Positions 45,901-57,112 of a stretch of DNA of 64,000 nt are shown piece by piece (the stretch's first letter is position 1; each line of letters opens with the position of its first letter). The notes beneath the pieces are model-generated. The model saw only the letters and a list, made by a program, of their open reading frames with translations. It was not told the origin of the DNA and did not search any database. A program made the position numbers and the translations under genes. Source of the DNA: Hygrophila difformis (taxonomy: Eukaryota; Streptophyta; Magnoliopsida; Lamiales; Acanthaceae); assembly GCA_030278955.1 (NCBI GenBank), contig JAOANR010000014.1, forward strand, positions 28,967,453-29,031,452. Reading direction: 5' to 3'.

Positions 45901-46796
45901 TCCATGGGCTCGCCACCTTTGGACGGCTAAAGGTGCATCAATAGAGGGATTGTTGATAATGTTGAGGATGGGGACGCGAGGCATTGGTGTGAATGGGCGA
46001 CAAAGAATTGGAGTGGTGATTTTATTGCTATGATGTGGATTATATGGTGTGAGCAAAATAGGGGGATATTCAAGGGCGATATGAGCAGGCAAGATGATTT
46101 ATTGATGAAAGTTAGGGTCTTGAGTGAAGCGTTGGAGAGGGCTCGTAGCAGGAGGAAGGTGGAAAGGAAGTCCTGCAAGGTTACTTGGATTGAAGAGAAT
46201 ATGGTTGGGGTGGTACTACATTCGGATGGGTGTGTTATGCAAGCGTCTGGTAAGTCCGGGTTTGGGGCTGTGCTGCGGTCTCACCAGGGACGTTGGCTAG
46301 CAAGTTGCGGAGGTCAGCTGGGGAAACGTGGGGTTGTTGAGGTGGAACTCATGGCGCTCTGGCAAAGGCTGAAGCTGGCGACGAGTAAGGGGATGGAGGT
46401 GAAGTGTTGTTATGTCGATTCGGCGGAGGCAGTCAGATTAGTGCTCAAGGAAGGACATCAGCGGCACCAACTTTGGCCATTGATCAGGGACATCCGAGAA
46501 GAGATGAGGCGAGGTGAAGGTTGTTTGGTTCGACATATCTTTCGGGAAGGTAACCAAGTAGCTGACCCTTGTGCCAAACGTGCGGCGGATCTTGATGAGT
46601 TCTATACATCCTGGGCGCTTCCCCCAGATGATATCAGGGATTTGGTGGACAAGGATGCGGAGGGGACTGTGTTTGTTAGGACTTAAGGGCTGAAATTGTG
46701 AGGCTCTGAGTCGGATTTGATTTGTGATTCTTGTTTTTTGATTTTTATTTTTCTTTCTTTGCTCGCCTTCTTATGCTGTGTCACCAAAAAAAAAAA
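42985..46796 (+). pseudogene. 5'-truncated LINE ORF2 (endonuclease end, RT, RNase H) with poly(A)
   Basis: Starts inside the APE endonuclease: GDLNE, ISKRLDRGW and SDHCPLKL are present, but the N-terminal half is lost. The frame shifts near 43765. RT follows (43779-45200) with APGSDGFPAAFF, KIDLAKAYD, GLRQGDPLSPYLF and the catalytic FADDL. A second disruption near 45700-45880 (frameshift and a TAG) breaks the zinc-binding RVT region. A plant-type RNase H ends the ORF (46030-46686: HSDG, EVELMAL, YVDSAEAV and REGNQVAD are the catalytic-type residues). A 3' UTR ending TCACC plus 11 A follows at 46786-46796. Full-length relatives encode about 1300 residues plus an ORF1, which is absent here. Confidence 0.92.
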
Positions 46797-46880
46797 TAAT
46801 GAAAGTAATAATAATAGTAGTTTAAAAATAATAATGGTTTAAAAATAATTGTTTAAAATATCCGAGCTATGATACCACAT
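46797..46880 (-). repeat. Leader/PBS remnant of a Tekay-type element next to LTR_d
   Basis: AAAAATAATAGTTT-like words and TATCCGAGCTATGATACCA (46859-46877) match the leader/PBS of the units at 37360-37430 and 42470-42540, with a degenerate PBS (GAGCTATGATACCA). It lies directly after the LINE poly(A). Confidence 0.75.
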
Positions 46881-47578
46881 TGTAACACTCCGGATTTGAT
46901 AACCCAGGCGAGGGTGTTACCGCCACACCTCCCTAGCAAGACACGAATTCTTCGAGCTCGCTAGAGAGATGCACGGCTATGGTATTGCAGTATTTAAAAT
47001 ATTTAAAACAATTAAAAACAGCCCATGTAATATAATATGAAAATAATATCATCATAGTTGCAGCGAAAAATAATATTTAAATATATATATTGCAGCGGAA
47101 TTTAAATTGGGCCAACATGGCCAAAACACGGGTTAAACAGGCCCGTTATGCAAATCACATGAATAAGCAAAAAATAACTATTCCCAAAGCCCAATGCATG
47201 CTATGCTCGTATATGAGCCTCATACTCTGTAAAGAGAAAGGGAAAAATGGTTTTGGTCAGCAAAAAGTGCTGAGTAAGTTAATACATAGTATGCTTAAGG
47301 GGTTTCAAAGCCATTAATTAATTTACAAAAGAATTGAGTGATCTTAAGCGAAATAGTAGACAATATCTAAGTTAATTTGGCTAGCTAAGAAGATTAGACT
47401 GCACAATTTAAAAACATGGATCCCAAATCATCATAATTTAACTTAGCAAATTAAATAAATGAAAGGGCATAATTAAAGAACACACAATTTAAAAAGGAAC
47501 AAATTTCACGTCTTTTAGTTCTTCCCGTTACTACCAATCAAGGTCCAACCAATTTCTCATATGTCTCATGTCTCAAGT

Positions 47579-47733
47579 TTATATTTCAATTGCCATTCGG
47601 CAAGCTTTATATATATATCAATTGCCTATCGGCGAACTCTATTTATCAATTGTCTTTCGGCAAGCCTTATATATCAATTGCCATTCGGCAAGCCTTTTAT
47701 CTCAATTGCCTTTCGTCAAGCCTCATTTATGTG
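47579..47733. repeat. Minisatellite in LTR_d
   Basis: Five units of about 27-34 bp around CAATTGCC(A/T)TTCGGCAAGCC. They occupy the same LTR region as the unrelated minisatellite of LTR_b. Confidence 0.85.
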
Positions 47734-49384
47734 TATTTGTCTCAATCCAGGTTCACAGGATTATTGAAAATATCATTTTATTAATTTAGAATCGAGTTTC
47801 GATGTTCTTCCCAAAATCTTAGTTTCGCCTAAAGTATTAAAAGTATTAAACGTGATCGTCGCTATTCGCGCCATTCTCATTTAAAAATCGAATTCAAGGC
47901 CAAAAATTCTGAAAATTTGACAGTAGTTTGCCAATACAGTAACAAACAAGTTTCATGTTTTAAGTTTTTCGATCCGGGTTGAGAAAACAAGTCAAAAGTG
48001 TGAATTTGTGCAACAAGATCATTCTGTCCGAACTCAGGGGTACCAGTTTTCAAAAATCCAATTTTTAACTGATCAAATGAACTCTAATCTTAACGAAATT
48101 TTACAGGCACAATCAAAACACAATTATCTACAACTTTCGTTTAGAAATCAAAGTCTAATTCTCGCCGGATCAGTGGTTAATATTTGGATCAAGTTCGAAC
48201 TAATTTCTGTCAGCTTTTATGTGTTCGAAGAAAACGCAGACTAGTTCAGTTCGAATTCGGAGGTTCAAATCTTGACGAAAATTTATGAAATTTTACAGAG
48301 ATATTCAAAAACTCATAGATCTACAAATTTCATGTTCAAATCAAGTCCTAATTCGGCCTAGAACTATTGTCAAAATCGCCAAGAAGTTCGAACGAGAATC
48401 TGTCACCATTTCAAGATCTAATTTCTAAACAGGTTCGTCTAGGTCGATTTTCGGGTACCGAATCTTAACGTAAATTTATGAAATTTTTACAGGAGGTAGA
48501 TCAATGTCTTAGAAACACTTTTTATGTTTTGAGTTTTTCCGTTTGTGCAATTTAAATGGTTCGAAAATTTCATGCAAAGTTGCTGCGCCGGTGTGAACAG
48601 ATTTTTACTTAGGGTTTCTTATTAGATCTATTCGTTCGGTTGATTTTAGTCTCCCATAACCACAAGTATTAACTTACTTGGATTTGAACTCCTACGGTTT
48701 AGATCTGCAAGATTTGGCCTTCGTGCTCCTTGTATGCGTCCTAATTCGTCTTTTCTCCTTCAATCGATCTACACTAGGAGACGTTTCCAACTCGTTCACG
48801 GCCTTCTCCTTTGTCAGATCTTCCTCCTAAGCTCCGGGTTTGGTGTTCTTCGTGTGTTCGAATAGAGGTGGAAATTGTGAAGTGTTTGAAAAGCGTACGG
48901 GGCTGACTAAGGGGGTTTTTATAGGCTCTAGGAAGTTCAAAATCGTCCACATAGCAGATATGGGTTAGCTTGGGCCGAAAGTTGAGTAACAACTCGAAAA
49001 ATCCAGAATCGGGCGAGAAAATCGCGCTCGGGGCGCAACAGCCGCGAACCCCGCGGTATTGGCGCGCTCGGACTCAAGACCGCGCGGACCCAGGTTGGGC
49101 CGCGATCTGGGCCGGGTCGTGCGATCCCTGTCGGGCCTTTTTCTCCTCTCTTTTGGGCTTCTATCCTTCTACGTCTTGGGCTCTGATCTTTGGGCTATAC
49201 TCGAACTTTAAACTGCTATCTTAATTTCATTTGGATCTCAATTTAATTTCGGATTCGAAATATTGAGTCCATCTATATTTAGTTCTCGTGCAATAATTTA
49301 TTTAATTAAATTATTTTCGACTTCACGGGTTCTTGAAATTTAAATTCCTTTTTAATCTTTTGTATTAGATTCCATTTCTCTTTT

Positions 49385-49440
49385 TATTTTTATTTTATTT
49401 ATTTATTTATTTATTTATGTGTTTGTTTATTTATTTATGG
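49385..49440. repeat. TTTA-rich simple repeat
   Basis: TTTATTTA runs with GTTTG interruptions at the truncated end of LTR_d. A longer version lies at 62935-63020 in the LTR at the right. Confidence 0.85.
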
Positions 49441-49988
49441 GTGACTGATTTCGCTGGTATGACAAGCAAAATGAACGTGTTTTTATCCATACTTGAGAGT
49501 AATTTTTACTCTCCTCCACTATGAAACTTATTTTTTTTATTTTTCTTTAATGCTAATGGTGAGTTATGGGTGAAACAAACTATTCAACTCCTCAATAAAA
49601 ATTTAATTTTGTTTGCACATTACAATACAAATTTAAAACTTAAAAAGATAGGTGGAGAAAAGAATAATGATTATGGTTGTAGAAAAGAATTGAGTAGTTC
49701 AAGAAACAAAATAATTATCAATTTTATATTATTTAAATTTATCTATTATAATGTCATTATTAACCCAACAAAAAATATGAACCATTGATCTAAATTCAAA
49801 TCCAATCGCTATAATTTATTCCAGTACATGCTTCAAAAGAAAGTATCCCATGGAACCAAATTGCCCATCCAACCCTAGTCAAATTGCAATGATGATAAAA
49901 TATCTGGACTTCAGGTCCAGGAAAAAGTGTGGACGACATCACCCTGTTTATTCCTGGTCTCAGCGTCAAAAGATTCAACCGTACCCAA
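49441..49988 (+). other. 5' flank of the P450 gene
   Basis: AT-rich DNA without coding. CTATAATTTATTCC at about 49808-49822 is a possible TATA region 170-180 bp before the ATG. An LTR ends 550 bp upstream of the start codon. Confidence 0.4.
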
Positions 49989-51121
49989 ATGGAAATACCC
50001 TATGCAATTATTGCTGCTTCTTTTGCTCTCTCCGTTGTGGTGATATGCATATGGAGAATACTGAACTGGGCGTATATCATGCCAAAGAGGCTGGAATCTA
50101 TACTTAGGAAACAGGGTCTCAGGGGAAACTCCTACAGATTGTTGTATGGGGACTTGAAGGATTTGATGAATATCGTTAAGGAAGCGAGGTCCAAACCCAT
50201 CAATCTCGAGGATGATATTAAGCCCAGAGTTGTGGGTTTTTTCCAACAGACGTTTCGGAGGCATGGTATGTTGTTTTCTTCTTGTTTCTTGTTAGTACTA
50301 GTATTTCCTCAGCCCAATGGGCGGAAATTTTGGACAATATAAATAAAATTATTCAATTTAACAAATAAAATTGTTCAATTTTAATATATTGATTACATTC
50401 TCCAGTCTCCTTAAACTATTTTAAGCATTATATGAGTACATCTATACATTGCAAAGAAATCGACCAACAGATTTCATTACCAATATTTATATATTATAAT
50501 TTAGTATTTTAAAAAATAATTATACTACAAACAATAGGACCAAAAAATTGGAAAAGCAAAGATAAAAAACCTTTCTACTTCACGACTCTAATGTCATAGA
50601 TTTACAAAGAAAGTATATGAAATCGTGTTGTACTCGATAATTGATTATTCATATCGATTCACACCCTGAAGCGTTGAGATATTACAAATTTCATAAAGAT
50701 GTAGATATTTCCAAATTCAATTAGAAAATATAAGAAATACTATTGTAAATGAATCCATTGACAAATTAAAGTGACTATAGTTCCATCAACTTATTGTCAT
50801 ATTGCAATTTATCTAATTTATTTAATTTATCTAATACAAATATTTGTTATTCATTAATGAATATAATATCAATCTGTAAAGCACTTATTAATAATTTACA
50901 ATATATTCTTTAACAATAATTTCAATTAATAGAGTATTGGTTAAGAACAATAAACAAATATTGATATTATATTTAATGAATAAATATAATACCAATCCAT
51001 AAAGTTTTTGTTGCATCCTTTATTTGGTAGTATTCTTTATCTATAATACTTAATGAAATTAAATTATCTAATGTGAATTTCGCTTGAATTTGGTTTTCAT
51101 ATATTTTGAAAATGCATTATG

Positions 51122-51153
<32 letters not shown>

Positions 51154-54100
51154 TCTTCATTTTATAGTGAAAAGTGATAGATTTTTGCTTTCTGTTATTA
51201 TTCAATTATCAACCCATAAGGTTTTTATTACATCTTTTATTTGGTAGAAGTATTATTTATCTATAATAATTAATGAAATTAAATTATCCAACGTGAATTT
51301 TGCTCAAATTTGATTCTCCTATATTTTGAAAGTACACTATGTTTTTTTTTTAATATTGAAAGGGAATTGATTTTTGTTATTGTTTATTATTCAACTTTGA
51401 CTAATGCTCATATAACATCTATATAAGAAAAAAACATAGTCAAGTGGGATCTCATTAGATTCGTCTCATTATGTAGTTTTAAAATATCAAATTTTTAGAT
51501 TTTTTTCTTGTACACATTTTGAGTTATTGATGAGTTATTGATCATTAGAAATGTGTATTGGATTGCGTGCAGAAAGTGAGTTGATGAAATAGATATGTTA
51601 CTATTCATAAGGGGATTTTTGTGAGAGGGAATTGATAAGTTATTGTTTATAAGAGTAGGTTATTGTTCATAAGGGATATTGTTTTTATATAGAAATCTCT
51701 TATGAATAATAACATACTCTTATGAACAGTAACCTATTAATTCTCTCTCATTAAAATCCCCTTATGAACATTAACCTAACTATTTACTCAACATTAACTT
51801 TCTGCACGCAATCCAGTACACATTAGAAATGATCAATAACTCATCAATAACTCAAAATGTGTACAAGAAAAAAATCTAAAAATTTGATATTTTAAAACTA
51901 CATAATGAGACGAATCTAACGAGATCCACTTGACTATGTTTTTTCTCTTATATAGATGTTGTATAAGCATTAGTCAAAGTTGAATAATAAACAGTAGCAA
52001 AAGTCAATTCTTTTTCACTATTAAAATGAAGGAATTGTTTTTAAAATAAAAAACATAGTTCACTTTCAAAATATAGGAGAATCAAATTTGAACGAAATTC
52101 ACGTAAGATAATTTAATTTCATTAATTATTATAGATAAAGATTACTACCAAATAAAAGATGTAACAAAAACTTTATGGGTTGATAATTGAATAATAAACA
52201 CTAGCAAAAATCAATCTCTTTTTACTATAAAAATGAAGGAATTATTAAAAAAAACATATGCACTTTTAAAAATATAGGAGAACCAAATTCGAGCAAAATT
52301 CAAATTAGATAATTTAATTTCATTAATTATTATAGATAAAGTATACTACCAAATAAAGGATATAAAAAAATTATGGGTTGATATTATAGTTATTTTTTAA
52401 ATATAATTCCAATATTTCTAATTATTATTAACAAATACTCTATTAATTGAAATTATAGATAAAGAAGTATATTCTAAACTACTAATAAGTACTTTATAAA
52501 TTGATATTATATTCATTAATAAATAGCAAATATTTGTATTAGATAAATGAACTAAATTAGATAAATTGCAATACGACAATAAGTTGATGAAACAATAGTC
52601 ATTTTAATTTGTCAATGGATTCATTTACAAGAGTATTTCTTATATTTTTCTAATTTAATTTGAAAATGTCTACATTTCTATAAATAATTTTATTTGTTAA
52701 ATTAGATAATTTTATTCATATTGTCTATAATTTCCGCCCATTGGGCGGGGAAATACTAGTATTATATAGATATGGGAAAGCGGCAAGAATATATATCCTC
52801 TAAATTTTTCATCTTGGCCTTATCTGTGTTCTTTCTCTTCTTAGTCGAATTGATGATGAATTTGTGTAAAGCGTTTCACAAATAATGAACCACTGCAATT
52901 TGTTACCAATTTTCCCCCTGTTTGCACTACATTCAGGACTGATCTGTGGCGTAAATGTCTATGTAATCATTTTATTTAATTGCACAAACGTTTTATTCTT
53001 TGGATTCAACTGTGAATCTGTCAACGCAGGAAATGAGTGCTTTATTTGGTTTGGGCCAAGACCTTCGGTTATCATTACTGATCCAGAACTCATTAAGGAA
53101 GTGATGAATAAGATTTACATCTTTCAGAAACCGACGAGCTCGAATCCCCTAGCGAGTTTGCTTGCTAAGGGGCTTGTCTCCTATGAGACAGATAAATGGG
53201 CCAAGCATAGGAAGCTCATCAACCCTGCTTTCCATCAGCAAAAATTAAAGGTTTTAGTCATTTGTATCAGTGAAATCACTTTATGTTATCATCATAATGT
53301 TTCTGTCTTATTCATATGTGGTTGTTTCTTTGCACCTGTATTGTACACAGCTGATGATACCCGCATTCTACTTGAGTTGCCAAGAAGTTTTAGATAAATG
53401 GGAGAAGAGCACATCATCTCAAGGATCTTGTGAATTGGATGTTTGGCCTGATTTACAGAATTTAACAAGCGATGCAATATCAAGAACAGCATTTGGTAGT
53501 AGCTACCAAGAAGGGACAAAAATCTTTGAACTCCAGAGAGAACAGGCGAAGCATGTGATGCAGGCTACACAGTCGTTATATATCCCAGGATTTAGGTTAG
53601 ACTAACTTCTATGCTCTATACAGATAAAAAAACGATTCGATCCAACTGTTAACTGAAGCTTTGCTAAAATTTACAGGTTTATTCCAACAAAGAGGAATAA
53701 GAGGATGAAGGAAATAGATAAAGAAGTTCAAGACTCAATCCGGGGCATCATCAATAAAAGGCTTGACACAATGAATGTCAGGGAAGCAAGTCATAATGAC
53801 TTGTTGGGTATACTATTGGAATCTAATATCAGTGAAATCCAAGAACATGGCAACAACAGTTTTGGAATGACTATCGCTGAAGTAGTGGAAGAATGCAAAT
53901 TGTTTTACTTTGCTGGGCAGGAGACAACATCAGTTTTGCTTGTATGGACTCTGGTCCTATTGAGCAGGTTCTCAGAATGGCAGAAACGTGCACGGGAAGA
54001 GGTCATACAAGTCTTTGGAAAAGAAGCACCGGATTTTGATGGGCTTAATCAACTAAAAATTGTAAGCAGAAATTTAATCTTGTTACTGACAGATTTGGTA

Positions 54101-54566
54101 TTCATTAATTTTTGCATCATGGGAACTCGATTCAATGCAGGTTAACATGATTTTGAATGAGGTCTTGAGACTTTACCCACCTGTTTTTATGCTCGGTCGA
54201 AGGGTGAATGAAGAAGTCAAGTTAGGAAAATTAACCCTACCAGCTGGGGTGCAGCTTCATTTGCCAATTATCATTCTACATCATGACCGCGAAATATGGG
54301 GAGATGATGCGATGGAGTTCAAGCCCGAGAGGTTTAGCGAAGGGGTCTCGAATGCGTTAAAAAGCCATGGTATATTTTTCCCATTTGGATGGGGGCCTAG
54401 AATATGCATTGGACAGATGTTTGCAATGGTTGAGGCAAAAATGGCATTGGCAATGATCCTGCAGCGTTTCTCTTTCGAGCTTTCACCATCGTACACACAC
54501 GCCCCTGACACGGCACTCACACTGCAGCCCCAGCACGGTGCCTATATGATTCTGCACAAGCTTTAA
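49989..54566 (+). CDS. Cytochrome P450, CYP72A-type, five exons
   Basis: Exons 49989-50265, 53030-53250, 53351-53595, 53677-54061 and 54141-54566 join in frame (GT-AG throughout) to 1554 nt, 517 residues, the usual CYP72A length and exon number. [20 protein letters not shown] is an N-terminal ER anchor. The proline/basic hinge is [13 protein letters not shown]. The I-helix has AGQETTS (A327-T332), ExxR is E383-R386 (EVLR), PERF is present, and the heme loop is [13 protein letters not shown] with the axial Cys465. All catalytic motifs are intact, so it is probably functional. CYP72A enzymes hydroxylate or oxidise triterpenoids, iridoids (secologanin-type), gibberellins and other substrates; the substrate here cannot be told. 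Intron 1 is 2764 nt because of an inserted inverted element. I chose ATG 49989 over the upstream in-frame ATG 49929 because the anchor starts there. Confidence 0.93.
50298..52759. mobile_element. Large inverted element with Helitron-3'-like termini in P450 intron 1
   Basis: Both outer ends read, inward to outward, a GC hairpin, 7-10 bases, then CTAG. At the right the hairpin is CCGCCCATTGGGCGG (52734-52748), then GGAAATA, then CTAG (52756-52759) before a T. At the left the mirror image lies at 50298-50322. The interior is a long imperfect inverted repeat centred near 51687 (for example GCAGAAAGT 51569-51577 pairs with 51797-51805), with arms about 1.4 and 1.1 kb. No coding. An (AT)n run lies at 51123-51150. 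The terminus style (hairpin, CTAG, T) is that of Helitron 3' ends, but two such ends facing outward is not a normal Helitron; a foldback MITE is the alternative. Confidence 0.65.
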
Positions 54567-54796
54567 TCATTCCTAGTGAAGTTCATGTGTTATGATAATG
54601 GGAGTGTATGGTAATATACTCCCTCCATTTTATTTTTTTTTATAACCTCTCAACTTCTGCACTGCACGCAATCCAATATATATTTTTAATTGTTAATATC
54701 TCAAATTATATATGTAATACCCGGAGAATGGCTTAAATGGAGTGAAATAAGCTACTCATACAAACAAGGTACCTTTCTTTCTTGGTAACCATCCTA

Positions 54797-54870
54797 TAAA
54801 AACTTCAAAGTTAAGCGTGTTTGCCTTATAGTAATTCTAACATGGGTGACCTCATGGGACGTCTCCCAGG
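54797..54870 (+). other. 5S-rRNA-derived segment in Cassandra LTR 1
   Basis: CAAAGTTAAGCGTGTTTGCC (box A region) and CATGGGTGACCTCATGGGA (box C region) correspond to the 3' half of plant 5S rRNA with several substitutions. It supplies an internal Pol III-type promoter in intact Cassandra copies; it is not a 5S gene. Confidence 0.85.
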
Positions 54871-55214
54871 GTGAGGCCAAAACGCACTGGATAGAGCTCA
54901 TATTAGTTTGTGGGGTCAGCTTTCACACTGGAGCCGACAACATCTAGAGTAGCACCCTATCTTTCCGCTGCGCCGGGGATGTTACAGATGGTATTAGAGC
55001 CAGACTGCGACCGCGTGCTGTCGTATTCAGGCGCCTAGCGGGTGAAAGATCTACGGGATGTGGATGGTTGTGGCATTCACGAGATGTGGATGGCCGAGGG
55101 CAATTAGGACGTTGCGATCTTAAGGGGGAAGGAATGTAATACCCCGGAGAATGGCTTCAATGGAGTGAAATAAGCTACTCATACAAACAAATGTACCTTT
55201 CTTTCTTGGTAACC

Positions 55215-55292
55215 ATCCTATAAGAACTCCAAAGTTAAGCGTGCTTGCCTTGGAGTAATTCTAGGATGGGTGATCTTCGGGGAAGTCTCTCA
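55215..55292 (+). other. 5S-rRNA-derived segment in Cassandra LTR 2
   Basis: GAACTCCAAAGTTAAGCGTG and CTAGGATGGGTGATCTTCGG are closer to 5S rRNA than the LTR 1 copy. The differences between the LTRs show an old insertion. Confidence 0.85.
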
Positions 55293-55622
55293 GGGTGTGC
55301 GTGAGTGAGGCCAAAACGCACTGGATAGAGCTCATGTTGGTTTGTGGGGTCAGCTTTCACACCGGCAACATCTAGAGTAGCACCTTAGGGGGTGTTACAA
55401 TACACAAGTAAAAATTAAAAAAATCTGATATTTTATAACTACGCAATTAGACGAATCCAACATCTCATTTGACTATATTTTTTGGGAAAATTAACATTTT
55501 TTGGGAAAACCATTTGACTATGTTTTGTTTTATATAACCATGCTAAATGTTAAAACAAAATTACTTAATGAATAGTATTAACTATATACAAATGGTAAGG
55601 TTATAAAAAAACAGATGGAGTA

Positions 55623-56809
55623 TATAGTTTTGGGAGTGGAATATTTTAAATTACATAATGCAGTATTTCTGAAATCAGAACTAAATGGAATTGAGACCTC
55701 TATGGCTATGCATATCATAGCCATAGCACCACAATAATCAAATAATTAATTTCTAAAAGTGTTCAGCTTCGTGTTTGAAAGTATAAAATTACTAAAACAC
55801 AATAGTCATTTTTTCACGAGACCAATAATCATTCATTAAAAAATAAAAGGCGTTTAATTTATAGAATGTAATAATGTGATGTACAACAATCGTCAAATGC
55901 CAATAATCAGATAACTTAGTGTAAAACATACATCCACACAACTTGGAAATTTGGATGGTCTCTTTGGAAGTGTAAATTGTAATTATATCTTTATTTTCAA
56001 TAGCACCTAAGTATTCGACGTGTTTGATATAATAAGTGGCTGGTAGAATCTTTTATCACTTATTTTGCCTTTATTGTTAAGAGATGGTTCAATGCAAGAC
56101 TCCTCTTGAGATGAAATTGTGTTTTAAATTTGATTAGATAAAGAAAAATAAAACAGTTATAAAAACAAATTTAAATAAGTGATTAGATAATTTAATTATG
56201 TAACAAATAATTTTATTACATAACTTCTTACTAATAAGTGATAAGAGAATAAGACATCTAATAAGGAAGGGGTAGCAAACATGCTTTAATGCAAATTTTC
56301 TTTTCAACATATTAATAATAAAAATGAAAAATAGTACATATTAAAATCTGTAATAAATTTTTTGATTTAATAATATAGAACTTGAGCTGACGATTTAAAC
56401 GCGCACGCCTTTGACACCAACAAATAAATAAATCCTATATGCATGTAGCACGACAGCATGCTTAATACATTAACAAAGTCTATTTTACCAATAGCTAGAT
56501 CTCCTATGCATGTCATTATGTGGGATAAAAGTATATTATAACTAATTAGTCCATTATACCAAATAGATCATCCATGCATGATCGAAAACATACCTACTAG
56601 TCTAACACTCCTATGTCGACAAAGTCCGTATGGATATTGACCAAATTACATTAATCAATAATCAGTGATAATAAACTTAGGTGGTTTTATTGTTAAAATA
56701 AATTGAAACTGACATTAAATAAACTTAATCATTAAATATGACGATAAAAAGAAGACGAATGTCATTGCCGAACATTTTGTCGCCTTCCCTTAAATTTTTT
56801 GTAGTGTTA
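55623..56809. other. AT-rich intergenic DNA
   Basis: No coding. ATAAGTG / CACTTAT words near 56027-56066 and 56232-56250, together with GTGTTTGAT and AGCAAACATGC, may bound a small MITE of about 260 bp, but the ends are not clear enough to call. Confidence 0.35.
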
Positions 56810-56825
56810 ACATAAATAATATATA

Positions 56826-57081
56826 TCGGGCGGTTATCTGGATTGGCTATGACTGGAGATGCACGGATAGTTGATTCGATTCGGACTTTATGGAGATGGC
56901 AATTGGCCTGACCCTGGAAAGCGAGTTAGAGAGACATGAGCAGCTGAAATCATTGATGCAATATTGTGAAAAAAAAAAAAAAAAAAATGAGAGACATTGA
57001 TAGAAAGAAACTTGAAGAAGATTATGAAAAAAAAAAAAAAAGAGACATTGATAGAAAGAAAATTGAAGAGGATTATGAAAA

Positions 57082-57112
<31 letters not shown>

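Larger units (their letters stand above)
46881..49440 (-). repeat. LTR_d, older Tekay-type LTR, right end missing
   Basis: Starts TGTAACACTCCGGATTTGAT. It is more diverged from LTR_a to LTR_c than they are from each other and closer to the LTR at 60440 (shared GCGCGG-rich segment near 49070 and TTTA-rich tail). It breaks off in the TTTA tract (49385-49440) before the expected CTCGGGTATTACA end. Confidence 0.8.
54713..55399 (+). mobile_element. Cassandra-type TRIM retrotransposon
   Basis: Direct LTRs 54713-54986 and 55135-55399 start TGTAATACCC and end TGTTACA. The PBS TGGTATTAGAGCC lies at 54989-55001 and the PPT AAGGGGGAAGGA at about 55122-55133. The internal region is only 148 bp and non-coding. 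Both LTRs contain 5S-rRNA-like sequence, the hallmark of Cassandra. Flanking ATATA / ATACA may be a decayed 5-bp target duplication. It sits inside the MITE. Confidence 0.9.
54617..55622. mobile_element. Stowaway-like MITE hosting a Cassandra element
   Basis: The left end TACTCCCTCCATTTT and right end GATGGAGTA are inverted, with TTATAACC / GGTTATAA continuing the TIR and TA at both edges. Without the nested insertion (54713-55399 plus its duplication) the MITE is about 310 bp. It lies 50 bp after the P450 stop codon. Its interior resembles the inner part of the intron-1 element (CACGCAATCCA, GATATTTTA(T/A)AACTAC). Confidence 0.7.

Noticed and set aside
52885..53029. ATG at 52885 as an alternative P450 start
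   Set aside because: The segment before 53030 is intron. Exon 1 at 49989-50265 supplies the conserved membrane anchor and hinge and joins in phase.
54797..55292. 5S rRNA genes
   Set aside because: Only the 3' half-like part is present, with substitutions, and it lies inside paired LTRs with PBS and PPT, which fits Cassandra.
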